Notes: generated by a model not told the origin, from the sequence alone. Shown: positions 8,614 to 16,836, numbered from the stretch's first letter. The stretch: 20,236 nt of DNA from Sulfurimonas sp. (GCA_021161305.1 JAGHAW010000279.1:1-20236), one strand, 5' to 3'. Translations and numbers: made by a program.

Positions 8614-8931
8614 TTAGCAAGATGGAACATTTCCACTATCATTACCATATTCATTGAAGAAGTCATAAAAGTGAGGTAAGTATTTAGCTTTTACTTTTTT
8701 AACCTTTGGACAGATTGTTTTAATTTCAGCTTCAAGTTTACCAGCTTCATTAATCTCAGTCCACTCATCTTGAGAGTGTTTAGCAGCCATAACAGCACCG
8801 CTTATACCACATTTTTTCTTTAATTTTTTTGCGAAAAGTTTCTGACCTTTAGCAGCATCAGCACTTGCAGTTGTAGCACCTAAAGCTAAAAGTAGTGTAG
8901 CACCTAGTGCAATTTTAACGATTTTATTCAT
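8614..8931 (-). CDS. Small exported three-cysteine protein, cytochrome c-like but without a heme motif
   Basis: A 105-residue protein with a clear signal peptide (cleavage expected near TASA-DA, residue 24), so the mature protein of about 80 residues acts in the periplasm. The mature N-terminus AAKGQKLFAKKLKKKCG looks like the start of a class I cytochrome c (KGxxLFxxxC), but there is no CXXCH; only Cys41, Cys74 and the final residue Cys105 are present. The C-terminal half has an aromatic YLPHFYDFFNEY stretch and ends GNVPSC. I recall similar proteins in sulfur-oxidising Campylobacterota, sometimes annotated as cytochromes, but this is memory and not a search. A good AAGGAGA site precedes the ATG and a -10 candidate lies 25 bases upstream, so it can be expressed apart from the psrB' gene before it. 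Function unknown; a thiol or polysulfide carrier is speculation. Confidence 0.8.
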   Translation of the reverse strand: MNKIVKIALGATLLLALGATTASADAAKGQKLFAKKLKKKCGISGAVMAAKHSQDEWTEINEAGKLEAEIKTICPKVKKVKAKYLPHFYDFFNEYGNDSGNVPSC

Positions 8932-8955
8932 TCATTCTCCTTGAAATTTTGATAT

Positions 8956-8961
8956 ATTCTA
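8956..8961 (-). promoter_or_regulatory. Putative -10 box for the small exported protein gene
   Basis: Minus-strand TAGAAT, 24 bases upstream of the ATG at 8931, in the very AT-rich 97-base gap after psrB'. The spacing leaves room for a short leader holding the AAGGAGA ribosome binding site. By eye only. Confidence 0.35.
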
Positions 8962-9028
8962 GCTTATATAAAATAAAAGTTATATTTATTATAAAATTAA
9001 TAGACATATTTTATGCTATTTGTAACGA

Positions 9029-9592
9029 TTATGCAAGGTAAAATAGTTTTGGTTTTGTATTTTTTTCAGGCTTTAGACTGAAATATTCTCTCTTTCTTAA
9101 TACTTTTGATATTTCGCTGTTTTTATCATCTAAATCACCGAAGATTCTTACTTTGGCTGGGCATGTGATTTGACAAGCTGTTGTTGTTTCTCCACGAGAG
9201 AGTCTCGTGTCACTGCAAAATATACACTTATCTGTTATATGTTTTTTTTCATCTACATATCTTGCATCATAGGGACAGGCATCTATACAGTTTAGGCTTA
9301 AATCACATTTAGATTCATAAAGCTGGATAATACCATTTTCATCTCTATATATTGCATTATTTGGACAAGCTTTAAGGCAGGGTGCATTTTCACACTGTTG
9401 GCATTGATGCTGTAAAAAACCACCTTTATCTCGAGCAAGATTGTAAAAATCGCCAACTGGCTCACTTGCTTCAATCCAAAGTCTATGTTTATCCGCACCG
9501 AGTAAAATCCCATTTTCTTCTTTACACGCCACTTCACAAGCGTGGCAGTTTATGCAGAGTTTATAGTCAAAAGCCATTCCATATCTAGCCAT
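9029..9592 (-). CDS. PsrB-type iron-sulfur subunit, second copy, one cluster ligand replaced by Ser
   Basis: An electron-transfer subunit of the PsrB/PhsB/NrfC/DmsB family, expected to carry four iron-sulfur clusters and pass electrons to or from its catalytic partner. Cysteine groups are 13/16/19/23, 64/67/72/76, 96/(99)/102/106 and 113 or later: 123/126/140/144. At position 99 the third group has Ser (codon AGC, 9298-9296) where the homologous subunit at 13760-14323 has Cys, leaving 15 of 16 ligands. The two subunits have the same length (187 residues) and are about 64 % identical by hand count without gaps, sharing the MARYGMA start and KPKLFYL end. There is no signal peptide; such subunits are normally co-exported with their Tat-carrying partner. 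It starts 1 base after the psrA' stop, with its ribosome binding site (AAGGACT) inside the end of psrA', so the pair is translationally coupled. No membrane subunit follows. Confidence 0.9.
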   Translation of the reverse strand: MARYGMAFDYKLCINCHACEVACKEENGILLGADKHRLWIEASEPVGDFYNLARDKGGFLQHQCQQCENAPCLKACPNNAIYRDENGIIQLYESKCDLSLNCIDACPYDARYVDEKKHITDKCIFCSDTRLSRGETTTACQITCPAKVRIFGDLDDKNSEISKVLRKREYFSLKPEKNTKPKLFYLA

Positions 9593-9593
9593 T

Positions 9594-11918
9594 TTAAGTC
9601 CTTGCCTTCTTTATCTGTACATCTGTTTCATTCATAACCGCACATCCATATATATTTTCCATTTTATCTTCTATAAGCTGATTGTCATTTGCACCATTGC
9701 CAAAAGCCTGTTCTAATTCATCACTGCTTGAGCCAAAACCGTGTGAAAAGAATACTACATTTGGAGCAATTTTATTTGTTGGGTATGCTAGAATCTCCAC
9801 TCTGCCTATATTGCTTTTAATTTCAACTATATCGCCCTCCGCTATATCTAACTTTTTAGCAACTGCATTGTTTATCCAAATATGATTGGTTTTCATTATA
9901 TCTCTAAGCATGATATTATTTGTTGTTGCACTCTGCGTAAACATTACATATCTGCCTGTTATAAGTCTAAACCTTTTATCAGGCAGTGTGAAGTCATAAC
10001 TATCTTTCCAAGTCGGCATAGCATCATAGCCATGTTTATCAAGTTTATCTATATAACACTTTACTCTGTATTTTCTATTTATGGTGTAAAGTTTTTTATC
10101 TTCAGGGTAATATTCATAAGAGTTATTAAATATCTCTTTATGATAGTTGTTCATATTTGGATACCAAACACCTTTTTCTTTTAGAGTTTTATAGGCTTCT
10201 TTGCCAAATGTTTTGGTAATCAAAGTTTTATTTCTAGTAGATATATCATGTTTGTATAACTCAGAGAGATTATATCCGCCATCTTCAAAAGCGTCTATTT
10301 TGCCCATCTCTTTTATACTTTCTTGCAGTTCTTCGTCATATTTCATACTAATTTCAAAGAGTGGCATAGTTAGTTTGTTTCCAAGACCTTTTAGAATATC
10401 TTGCATACTTCTGCTCTCATAAAGAGGCTTCACTGTTTGGTTTCTTAGAGCTAGAGATGGTTCAAGGCGATTAAAACTTACAACCATATCTTCTCTCTCA
10501 AGATAAGTAGACTCTGGCAGTATTACATCAGCCATCATTGCAGTGTCACTTGGTATGGTGTCTAGCACAACAATCAAATCCATTATCTCCAACATCTTTT
10601 TAGTTTTTTGGATATTTGGCATATTTTGCATAAGGTTGTGTTTTCTTATAAACATTGCTTTTACAGGATAGGGGGCAGTACCATTTAGGAGTTTTTCTCT
10701 AAAATTCAACCAGCTTCCCCCCTTAGCAGAACCATAGACTATGCCCTCTAAATCAAATCTTCCCTGAGCATTAGAGTAGTATGGTTGATTTATCTCTTCA
10801 TCTGGGAGTTTTATAGGTTGTCCAAAGATGATTCCACCCTTAGTGTTGATACTTCCTGCTAGTGCATTTATAAGCACCATAGCACGGCGAAATTGAAAAT
10901 CATTTTTAGCCCAAACACTTCTTCTTCCTAAGTAAAAGAGAGGTTTTTTAGCACTAAAGAAATCTTTTGTTAGTTTTTCTATCTTTGTTGCAGATATAGT
11001 TGTTTTTGATTCTGCCCACGCAGCAGTGTAGTTACTATTTAAAATATGTTTTTTTAGTTTCTCAAAATCATCAAAATATTTCTTTACATATTCTTTGTTG
11101 TAAAGCTCATCTTTTAGTGCGATATATATCATAGCTAAGCACAGAGCCAAGTCAGTTCCCGGATTTATTGGTAGCCACTCATCTGCTTTAATTGCAGTTA
11201 CAGTACATCTGGGGTCTATAACGACAAGTTTTTGTTTATCTGCCTTTATCATATCAATACTATCCGGAGTTATAAGAGACTCATATCTATTTGCTCCAGC
11301 CATAATAATAAAATCACTCCCTGCTACATCTGGCTCACCAATGTCCCCAATGGTTAATAGAGTTGCACCAAGTTTAGTATTAAGACAGATTGAACCCTCG
11401 TCTAAAAAATTCGCACTTCCTATCTTCCCACCAAAAAACTTGATATATTCATCTTTATTAAATCCTTCTCCATTACAGTAGGCGAGGGTAGAGCGATTGT
11501 CTTTTTGCTCATCAAAAATCTTAACTAATTTATCTTTGATATATTCATAAGCTTCATCCCAAGTAACTCTTTTGTATTTTCCATCTCCTCTTTTTCCTAT
11601 TCTGATGAGTGGATATTTAAGCCTGTCTCTATCATAAAGAGCATCGATTCCAGCATTGCCTTTTGGACAGAGCATATTTCTTGATTTTGGAAAGTATTGG
11701 TTTGGATTTAGTTTTGTGACTATGCCATCTTCAACTCTTGCAAATCCAGCACACTTATTTCTGCACATATTACATAGATAGGGAATGTTTGTAGTTTCTT
11801 TGGTTGAGGTTTTAGTTGTTGTTTTTGGGATAACTGTAGCTGATGATGAGGTAGCATAAACACAAAGTGCAACACTACCTTGTAAAAATTTTCTTCTTGA
11901 GATCTCAATTTTCTTCAT
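9594..11918 (-). CDS. PsrA-type molybdopterin oxidoreductase, second divergent copy
   Basis: A catalytic subunit of the Mo-bisMGD (DMSO reductase) superfamily in the polysulfide/thiosulfate reductase group. The Tat signal is ISRRKFLQG at residues 6-14, so it is exported folded to the periplasm. A [4Fe-4S] site is formed by Cys49, Cys52, Cys56 and Cys84 (CxxCxxxCx27C). Cys178 in DEGSICLN sits where the Mo-ligating Cys is expected. Compared with the PsrA at 14327-16759, the residues before that Cys change from NHAS to DEGS, and KHNPMMNMPN becomes KHNLMQNMPN. Its 774 residues are within the family range. It is preceded 44 bases away by a DUF1566 gene and followed by its PsrB-type partner. Because no psrC follows, it may share the PsrC encoded at 12547-13746, use another electron carrier, or act as a soluble periplasmic dimer. 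The substrate cannot be told from sequence; a sulfur compound is likely. Confidence 0.9.
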   Translation of the reverse strand: MKKIEISRRKFLQGSVALCVYATSSSATVIPKTTTKTSTKETTNIPYLCNMCRNKCAGFARVEDGIVTKLNPNQYFPKSRNMLCPKGNAGIDALYDRDRLKYPLIRIGKRGDGKYKRVTWDEAYEYIKDKLVKIFDEQKDNRSTLAYCNGEGFNKDEYIKFFGGKIGSANFLDEGSICLNTKLGATLLTIGDIGEPDVAGSDFIIMAGANRYESLITPDSIDMIKADKQKLVVIDPRCTVTAIKADEWLPINPGTDLALCLAMIYIALKDELYNKEYVKKYFDDFEKLKKHILNSNYTAAWAESKTTISATKIEKLTKDFFSAKKPLFYLGRRSVWAKNDFQFRRAMVLINALAGSINTKGGIIFGQPIKLPDEEINQPYYSNAQGRFDLEGIVYGSAKGGSWLNFREKLLNGTAPYPVKAMFIRKHNLMQNMPNIQKTKKMLEIMDLIVVLDTIPSDTAMMADVILPESTYLEREDMVVSFNRLEPSLALRNQTVKPLYESRSMQDILKGLGNKLTMPLFEISMKYDEELQESIKEMGKIDAFEDGGYNLSELYKHDISTRNKTLITKTFGKEAYKTLKEKGVWYPNMNNYHKEIFNNSYEYYPEDKKLYTINRKYRVKCYIDKLDKHGYDAMPTWKDSYDFTLPDKRFRLITGRYVMFTQSATTNNIMLRDIMKTNHIWINNAVAKKLDIAEGDIVEIKSNIGRVEILAYPTNKIAPNVVFFSHGFGSSSDELEQAFGNGANDNQLIEDKMENIYGCAVMNETDVQIKKART

Positions 11919-11962
11919 ACAACCACACCTTTGGCATTCAATCTACATTTAAGAATATAGTG

Positions 11963-12400
11963 CTATTTCTCAAGCTTTTTATAACATCTTACATAATATT
12001 CATAATGTGCTCTTTCTTTATTAAAAACTCCAGTTGAAAAGTTGACTACATAAGCGTATTTATTCCCTTTCGTTCCAAAGTTTTTTGATGTCCAGTATTT
12101 ATCAGGTACAATAAACTTGAATTTTTTTGAAATAGCTGGATTGTATGCATATACATCTACGATTGATTGTAGTTCCATAAAACCTGGTACTTCCCAAGAT
12201 TTTTCTCCATCTAACTCTAAATTTCTACAGTAATCAACAGCATCAATAAATGTTTTCATTTCTGTTGATACCTCTTTTGTATCTTGCCATAAATAATTTG
12301 TTTTAGTATCTTTAATAGTATTTTTTGAAGTTTTTATAAGCTCGGCATTAGCATTATATATTATAGATAAAAGTAAGATGAACGCGTATAGTAATTTCAC
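11963..12400 (-). CDS. Secreted DUF1566 (Lcl C-terminal domain-like) protein
   Basis: A 145-residue protein with an N-terminal signal peptide (KLLYAFILLLSIIYNANA, cleavage near residue 20) and one DUF1566 domain. The marks of the family are NYLWQD near residue 37, SWEVPGFMELQSI in the middle, DKYWTS, a YVVNFSTG strand and the ending YVRCY. DUF1566 domains occur in secreted or surface proteins and their biochemical role is not established. The start is GTG, chosen because AAGGAATTATT precedes it and the signal peptide follows at once. It is the first gene after the psrC terminator and lies 44 bases before psrA', so it likely heads the psrA'B' transcript. Whether it works with the molybdoenzyme or merely sits beside it is not shown. 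Confidence 0.8.
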   Translation of the reverse strand: MKLLYAFILLLSIIYNANAELIKTSKNTIKDTKTNYLWQDTKEVSTEMKTFIDAVDYCRNLELDGEKSWEVPGFMELQSIVDVYAYNPAISKKFKFIVPDKYWTSKNFGTKGNKYAYVVNFSTGVFNKERAHYEYYVRCYKKLEK

Positions 12401-12442
12401 AATAATTCCTTGTATTTAAAAGTTTAAAATTGTAACCACATC

Positions 12443-12448
12443 AGTATA
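12443..12448 (-). promoter_or_regulatory. Putative -10 box for the DUF1566-psrA'B' unit
   Basis: Minus-strand TATACT, 42 bases upstream of the GTG at 12400, between the psrC terminator and the DUF1566 gene. A promoter is needed here because the terminator at 12492-12524 should stop transcription from psrABC. By eye only. Confidence 0.35.
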
Positions 12449-12491
12449 AATAGCGACTTAAGCAAGAGGGGGAATATTATTTAGAAAGTTT

Positions 12492-12524
12492 AAAAAAGAA
12501 ATCCACATGCTACAGCATGTGGAT
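12492..12524 (-). terminator. Strong rho-independent terminator after psrC
   Basis: A perfect 11-bp inverted repeat, ATCCACATGCT and AGCATGTGGAT (12501-12524), surrounds a 2-base centre (in practice a 9- or 10-bp stem with a small loop). On the minus strand it runs straight into TTTCTTTTTT (down to about 12491). It begins 23 bases past the psrC stop and cleanly separates psrABC from the DUF1566-psrA'B' genes. Confidence 0.9.
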
Positions 12525-12546
12525 AAGTTGATATATTTAGATTATT

Positions 12547-13746
12547 TTAGTGGTGATCTTCTTCGTCAAGATCAAATGCTTTCTCAGCAACATAGTATAG
12601 TAAAAAACATACACCTAAAGCACCTACTGCAATAGCCCATTCAACTGGAGATGGAGAGTACTCTATCCAAGTTGGAGCTAGTTGATACTCAGTTTTTTTC
12701 AACATCTGCATTGGTGCCATTTGTGCATAATGTACCATATCGTTTCTCATTAAGAAAATAGAGATTAGAGCTGGAATTGCCGCAAAAAATAGAGCTTTAA
12801 TCGCCTTACCTTTGCTAACTAAAATGATAACAAAAGGAATTGCCCATGCAAATAACATCTCTATCCAAAAAGAACTTGTCCCAATAATTCTCATCATTGT
12901 ATCAGCTCTCTCTGGCATACCACCATATACAGCAGTGATAAATCTCCACCACTCAAAAAACATAGTAACTACTAAAAGTAGTCCTAAAATTTTTGCTAAT
13001 TTAACTAAAGTTACTTCAACTTCCTTTGGAAAGTCTAGTTTATGTTTAAAACCATATATCATAAACATAAAGAATGCTCCTGCAACAACAGCAGTTAGTA
13101 GGAAATATAGAGGGATAAAAGGTCCGTTTGCTATAGGTCTTGCAACCAAGTAAGCAAATACAGAACCAAGTGTTGTAAATGCTGCAACATCAGCAATCAA
13201 TCCACCAATTCCAAGTCTAACAGCCCATTTGTGGTCGCCTCTAAGTGCAAATCCAAATTCAAGGATGATAAATGTTAAAACTAAACCATATAGAGTACCC
13301 ATCCACCAGATAGCAGAAGTGATTCCCGGAGTCAAAATATTGTAAATCATCATTGTAATTGGGTGTCCAATTTCAGCAAGTATGATAATGAAACCCGGTA
13401 ACAGTGTAATAATTGCTAAGAGTGTTGTTCTCTTCCCAATATGATTAAACTCTTTTATGCCAAATACATGACCTAGTGAAGCTATAATACATAGCCCTGT
13501 ACTAGTTCCAACAAAGAATATATATCCAGAGATTAATAATCCCCACGGATGTTCTCTTGAAACATTGTATGCGTGGTGACCATGCATTAAATATTCGGCA
13601 AGTCCCCACACTAATAGAAGTATTAATCCTACAATCATGAAAGATACTAACACATTTAAAGGAGTCTTTTTAAAACCCAACAGTGATTTTATAGAAAAAT
13701 CTTCCTTAATAGGAACAATTTTGTTAACTAATTCTCTTAAAGCCAT
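12547..13746 (-). CDS. psrC: NrfD/PsrC-family membrane subunit of polysulfide reductase-like complex
   Basis: The integral membrane subunit that anchors PsrAB and exchanges electrons with the quinone pool. The 399 residues hold roughly ten hydrophobic helices, more than the eight of Thermus PsrC. Marks include NVLVSFMIVGLILLLVWGLAE for the first helix, the HPWGLLISGYIFFVGTSTG loop-helix typical of longer NrfD/HybB-like proteins, GHPITMM, and a final helix in VEWAIAVGALGVCFLLYYV. The tail DLDEEDHH is acidic and polar. An AAAGGAGT site precedes the ATG, 13 bases after psrB, and the gene is closed by a strong terminator. It is the only membrane subunit for two PsrAB pairs in this window. Quinone type and direction of electron flow (sulfur reduction or oxidation) are not shown by the sequence. 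Confidence 0.9.
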   Translation of the reverse strand: MALRELVNKIVPIKEDFSIKSLLGFKKTPLNVLVSFMIVGLILLLVWGLAEYLMHGHHAYNVSREHPWGLLISGYIFFVGTSTGLCIIASLGHVFGIKEFNHIGKRTTLLAIITLLPGFIIILAEIGHPITMMIYNILTPGITSAIWWMGTLYGLVLTFIILEFGFALRGDHKWAVRLGIGGLIADVAAFTTLGSVFAYLVARPIANGPFIPLYFLLTAVVAGAFFMFMIYGFKHKLDFPKEVEVTLVKLAKILGLLLVVTMFFEWWRFITAVYGGMPERADTMMRIIGTSSFWIEMLFAWAIPFVIILVSKGKAIKALFFAAIPALISIFLMRNDMVHYAQMAPMQMLKKTEYQLAPTWIEYSPSPVEWAIAVGALGVCFLLYYVAEKAFDLDEEDHH

Positions 13747-13759
13747 TTTAACTCCTTTC

Positions 13760-14323
13760 TTATGTTAGGTAAAATAATTTTGGTTTAGTACCAAGATGAG
13801 CTTTTAAACTATAGTGCTCTCTTGTTCTTAAAACTTCACTTATTTCACTATTTGGATCATCAAGATCACCGAAGATTCTTACTTTTGTAGGACAAGTGTT
13901 TTGACATGCTGTCGTAGTTTCACCACGAGCTAGTCTAGTGTCTGAACAGAAGTTACACTTATCAATAGTCATTCCTCTCTCTTCAACATATCTAGCATCA
14001 TAAGGACAAGCGTTCATACAGTAGCTACATAAAATACACTGATCCGGATTAACTCTAACAACACCGTTTTCATCATAATATGTCGCTTGTGTTGGACATA
14101 CTGCTTCACAAGGAGCCTCGTCACACTGCTGACACTGACTTGGATAAAAAGCATTTGATGATATATCAAGTAGAGGATATTGACCCTCAATTTCACCAGT
14201 ACCTACCCAGATTCTATGTTTATCTGCACCCATTAAGATGCCGTTTTCTTCTTTACATGCTGTTTCACATGCCTTGCAATTGATACAATTTTTGTAATCA
14301 AGTGCCATTCCATATCTAGCCAT
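13760..14323 (-). CDS. psrB: PsrB-type iron-sulfur electron transfer subunit
   Basis: A 187-residue ferredoxin-like subunit linking PsrA to PsrC. All sixteen cysteines for four iron-sulfur clusters are present, including CILCSYCMNACP in the third group, where the paralogue at 9029-9592 has lost one. Other family features are the N-terminal CINCKACETACK, QCQQCDEAPC and CNFCSDTRLARGETTTAC. It has no signal peptide and is expected to be exported together with Tat-carrying PsrA. Its ribosome binding site AAGGTG lies across the psrA stop codon, and only 3 bases separate the two genes, so it is probably coupled to psrA translation. psrC follows after 13 bases. Confidence 0.93.
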   Translation of the reverse strand: MARYGMALDYKNCINCKACETACKEENGILMGADKHRIWVGTGEIEGQYPLLDISSNAFYPSQCQQCDEAPCEAVCPTQATYYDENGVVRVNPDQCILCSYCMNACPYDARYVEERGMTIDKCNFCSDTRLARGETTTACQNTCPTKVRIFGDLDDPNSEISEVLRTREHYSLKAHLGTKPKLFYLT

Positions 14324-14326
14324 AAA

Positions 14327-16759
14327 TTACACCTTTTTTATTGAAACATTAGTTTCATGCATAGCAGCAGCACCATAAACAGGTTCTATAGTATCTTCGA
14401 TAATTGCATTATCGTTCCCACCATTCTTATATGCCCAAGTTAGAGCTTCACTCTCTTCACCAAAACCGTGAATAAAGAAAACTTGATCAGGAGCAATTTT
14501 TTCTGTTGGATATGCTTTGAGCTTAGTTGAACCAATGCTTGAACTTACTTCAATCATATCGGCAAACTTAATTCCCTTCTCTGCTGCAACTCTCTTGTTA
14601 ATCCAAACAAAGTTTTCAGGCATAAGGTCATTAAGCATTGCATTGTTTGCACTTCCTGATTGAGTAAATTGTGCGTGACGACCAGTTAGAAGTTTAAACT
14701 TGCCCTCAGGTACACTAAACTCATACTCATCTCTCCACATAGGCATAGGGTCTATGCCTTTTTTAGCAAAAGATGCTATAACACATTCAACTTTACCAGA
14801 CGGAGTTACCGGCTTACCACCTCTAACACTGTATGATTTTTTATTCTCAGGATAGTATTGATGTTCATTTGCAGATATTTGCTTGAAATACTCATCTTGT
14901 TTCGGATAGAAAACACCGTCATGATGAAGTTTTTCAGCTGCACCTTCATAACCAGAAACAGCGTGATGGTTAAGTTCTTCTTGAGAGTGTAAAAATGGTA
15001 AAGTTAAGTCAAACTCTGCATAAGTTTCCTCTTCTCCATCTTCTTCAATCAAGTCTTGAATCTCTTCATCATATTCTTTAGAAATTTCAAATAGAGGTTT
15101 AGAGATTTTAGTTGTTAAACCTTTTAAAATATCCATAACAGGTTTTGATTCAAACATAGGGTCAATAACCTTGTTTCTTACAGCGATAGAAGGTTCAACT
15201 CCTCCAAATGTTTTTACTGGGTCGGTTCTCTCTAAGTATGTACACTCTGGAAGGACAACATCAGCATACATTACCGTATCACTTGGCATTGTATCTATTG
15301 TTACTACAAGATCCATTTTTCTAAGCATTTCAGCAGTTTTTTGAGTATTTGGCATATTCATCATTGGATTGTGCTTGTAACAGAACATTCCTCTAACTTT
15401 ATATGGCATTTTATCTTCTAAAAATCGGTTTCTCCAACCGATCCAAGAACCACCACCAGAAACAACAGCACAGTCATCATAACCTTGATGACCCTCTTTA
15501 TCTGTTCTTTTAACAACTGCTCTAGCTTGAGCCATTTCATATAGAGGAGCAAGTCCTTCGTGTGGCTTAAGTGCTAATTTACCTCCAAAGATGAGTCCAC
15601 CTTTGCAGTCAATCGCTCCATGCATAGCTTGAAAAATTGCCATTGCACGACGAAGTTGGAAGTCATTTTTAGCAAAAGTAGATCTTCTACCTGGATAGTA
15701 AACTGATTTTGGAGCATGAGCCGCAAAATCTCTAGCCATTTCATATATATCTTTAGCACTGATTCCAGTTATAGGCTCAGCCCATTCTGGAGTATATTTA
15801 TTTGAAATTACGCTTTCTCTATATTCATTATAACCATTAAAGAATTTTTCAATATAAACTTTATCTTCAAGTTCTTCAGTTAGTGTTACATAAGTTAAAG
15901 CTAAAACTAATGCTAAGTCTGTACCTGGTTTAATTGCTAACCATTTATCAGCTTTTGCAGCAGTATTTGTAAATCTTGGATCAATACAAATCATTTTTGC
16001 ACCACGACCCTTAGTGCGCTTAAATGCGTCCATAGTGTCAGGAGTAACGATAGCTTCAGCTCTGTTAGCTCCAGCCATAATGATATACTCTGCATTGTCT
16101 AAGTCAGCTTGTGGATATGAACCTAGTGTTACACCATAACCAGATGCAACTGTTTGAAGACAGATTGAAGCGTGATTTAACCAGTTTGCAGAACCAAATG
16201 CTTGGTAAAACTGCTTAAATGTATGTTCAGCCATACCTTCACCTGCACAAAAAAGCATTGAAGAACGATTATCTTCTTCTTCTTCAAGAATCTTAGAAAG
16301 ACCCGGAAATTTATCTGTACCATCTAAGATAGCAGCGTATGCTTCATCCCAAGTAACCCTTTTAAATTTACCTTCGCCTTTTTCCCCAATTCTTATCATT
16401 GGATACTTTAAGCGATCTGGATCATAAAGTGCTTGAATCCCCGCGTTTCCTCTAGCACATAACATGTTTTTAGATTTTGGAAACATTGGGTTAGGGTTTA
16501 GTTTTGTAACAACCCCATTCTCAACTCTTGCTAATGCAGCACATTTATTTACACACATTTCACATAGTGTAGCCACATCATGACCTTCACCTTGTCCCGT
16601 TTTTGTGTTGTGAAATGAAACTGCTCCAGCTTTTACACTTTTACCATGACCACCATGATCATTTGATAAAAGGTTTGTAGTACTTAGTGCTGTTGCCCCA
16701 ACAACACTCATAGCTACAGTTCCTTGAAGAAACTTTCTTCGCGAAATTTCTACTTCCAT
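14327..16759 (-). CDS. psrA: PsrA-type molybdopterin oxidoreductase, catalytic subunit
   Basis: The periplasmic Mo-bisMGD subunit of a polysulfide reductase-like complex, which would reduce polysulfide or sulfur with electrons from quinol, or run in reverse. Tat signal ISRRKFLQG at residues 5-13; [4Fe-4S] ligands Cys66, Cys69, Cys73 and Cys101; candidate Mo ligand Cys200 in NHASICLQ. The open frame extends upstream to 16807, but I place the start at ATG 16759 (810 residues). A GAGGGGG ribosome binding site sits 8 bases before it, and the resulting start MEVEISRRKF matches the paralogue's MKKIEISRRKF. An ATG two codons earlier is possible. A His/Gly-rich linker (residues 33-60) separates the signal from the first cluster and is absent in the paralogue. 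The neighbours psrB and psrC make the complex complete. Thiosulfate, tetrathionate or another oxyanion as substrate cannot be excluded. Confidence 0.9.
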   Translation of the reverse strand: MEVEISRRKFLQGTVAMSVVGATALSTTNLLSNDHGGHGKSVKAGAVSFHNTKTGQGEGHDVATLCEMCVNKCAALARVENGVVTKLNPNPMFPKSKNMLCARGNAGIQALYDPDRLKYPMIRIGEKGEGKFKRVTWDEAYAAILDGTDKFPGLSKILEEEEDNRSSMLFCAGEGMAEHTFKQFYQAFGSANWLNHASICLQTVASGYGVTLGSYPQADLDNAEYIIMAGANRAEAIVTPDTMDAFKRTKGRGAKMICIDPRFTNTAAKADKWLAIKPGTDLALVLALTYVTLTEELEDKVYIEKFFNGYNEYRESVISNKYTPEWAEPITGISAKDIYEMARDFAAHAPKSVYYPGRRSTFAKNDFQLRRAMAIFQAMHGAIDCKGGLIFGGKLALKPHEGLAPLYEMAQARAVVKRTDKEGHQGYDDCAVVSGGGSWIGWRNRFLEDKMPYKVRGMFCYKHNPMMNMPNTQKTAEMLRKMDLVVTIDTMPSDTVMYADVVLPECTYLERTDPVKTFGGVEPSIAVRNKVIDPMFESKPVMDILKGLTTKISKPLFEISKEYDEEIQDLIEEDGEEETYAEFDLTLPFLHSQEELNHHAVSGYEGAAEKLHHDGVFYPKQDEYFKQISANEHQYYPENKKSYSVRGGKPVTPSGKVECVIASFAKKGIDPMPMWRDEYEFSVPEGKFKLLTGRHAQFTQSGSANNAMLNDLMPENFVWINKRVAAEKGIKFADMIEVSSSIGSTKLKAYPTEKIAPDQVFFIHGFGEESEALTWAYKNGGNDNAIIEDTIEPVYGAAAMHETNVSIKKV

Positions 16760-16836
16760 AAGCATTACCCCCTCTATATATTTTCTAAAATAATCTCTAA
16801 TAAACAAGGCATCACTTAACTGTTGCTTACGAAAGA

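Noticed and set aside
11963..12400. Possible psrD-like assembly factor for the molybdoenzyme
   Set aside because: The motifs fit DUF1566 and the protein has a secretion signal; molybdoenzyme chaperones are cytoplasmic and helical, which does not match.
9029..16759. Recent tandem duplication of psrAB
   Set aside because: The two PsrBs are only about 64 % identical and the PsrAs differ in linker, length and active-site residues; this is an old divergence or separate acquisition, not a fresh repeat.
16760..16807. Sixteen-codon N-terminal extension of psrA up to an ATG at 16807
   Set aside because: No ribosome binding site serves the far ATG, whereas GAGGGGG stands 8 bases before ATG 16759. The shorter form puts the Tat motif at the same place as in the paralogue.
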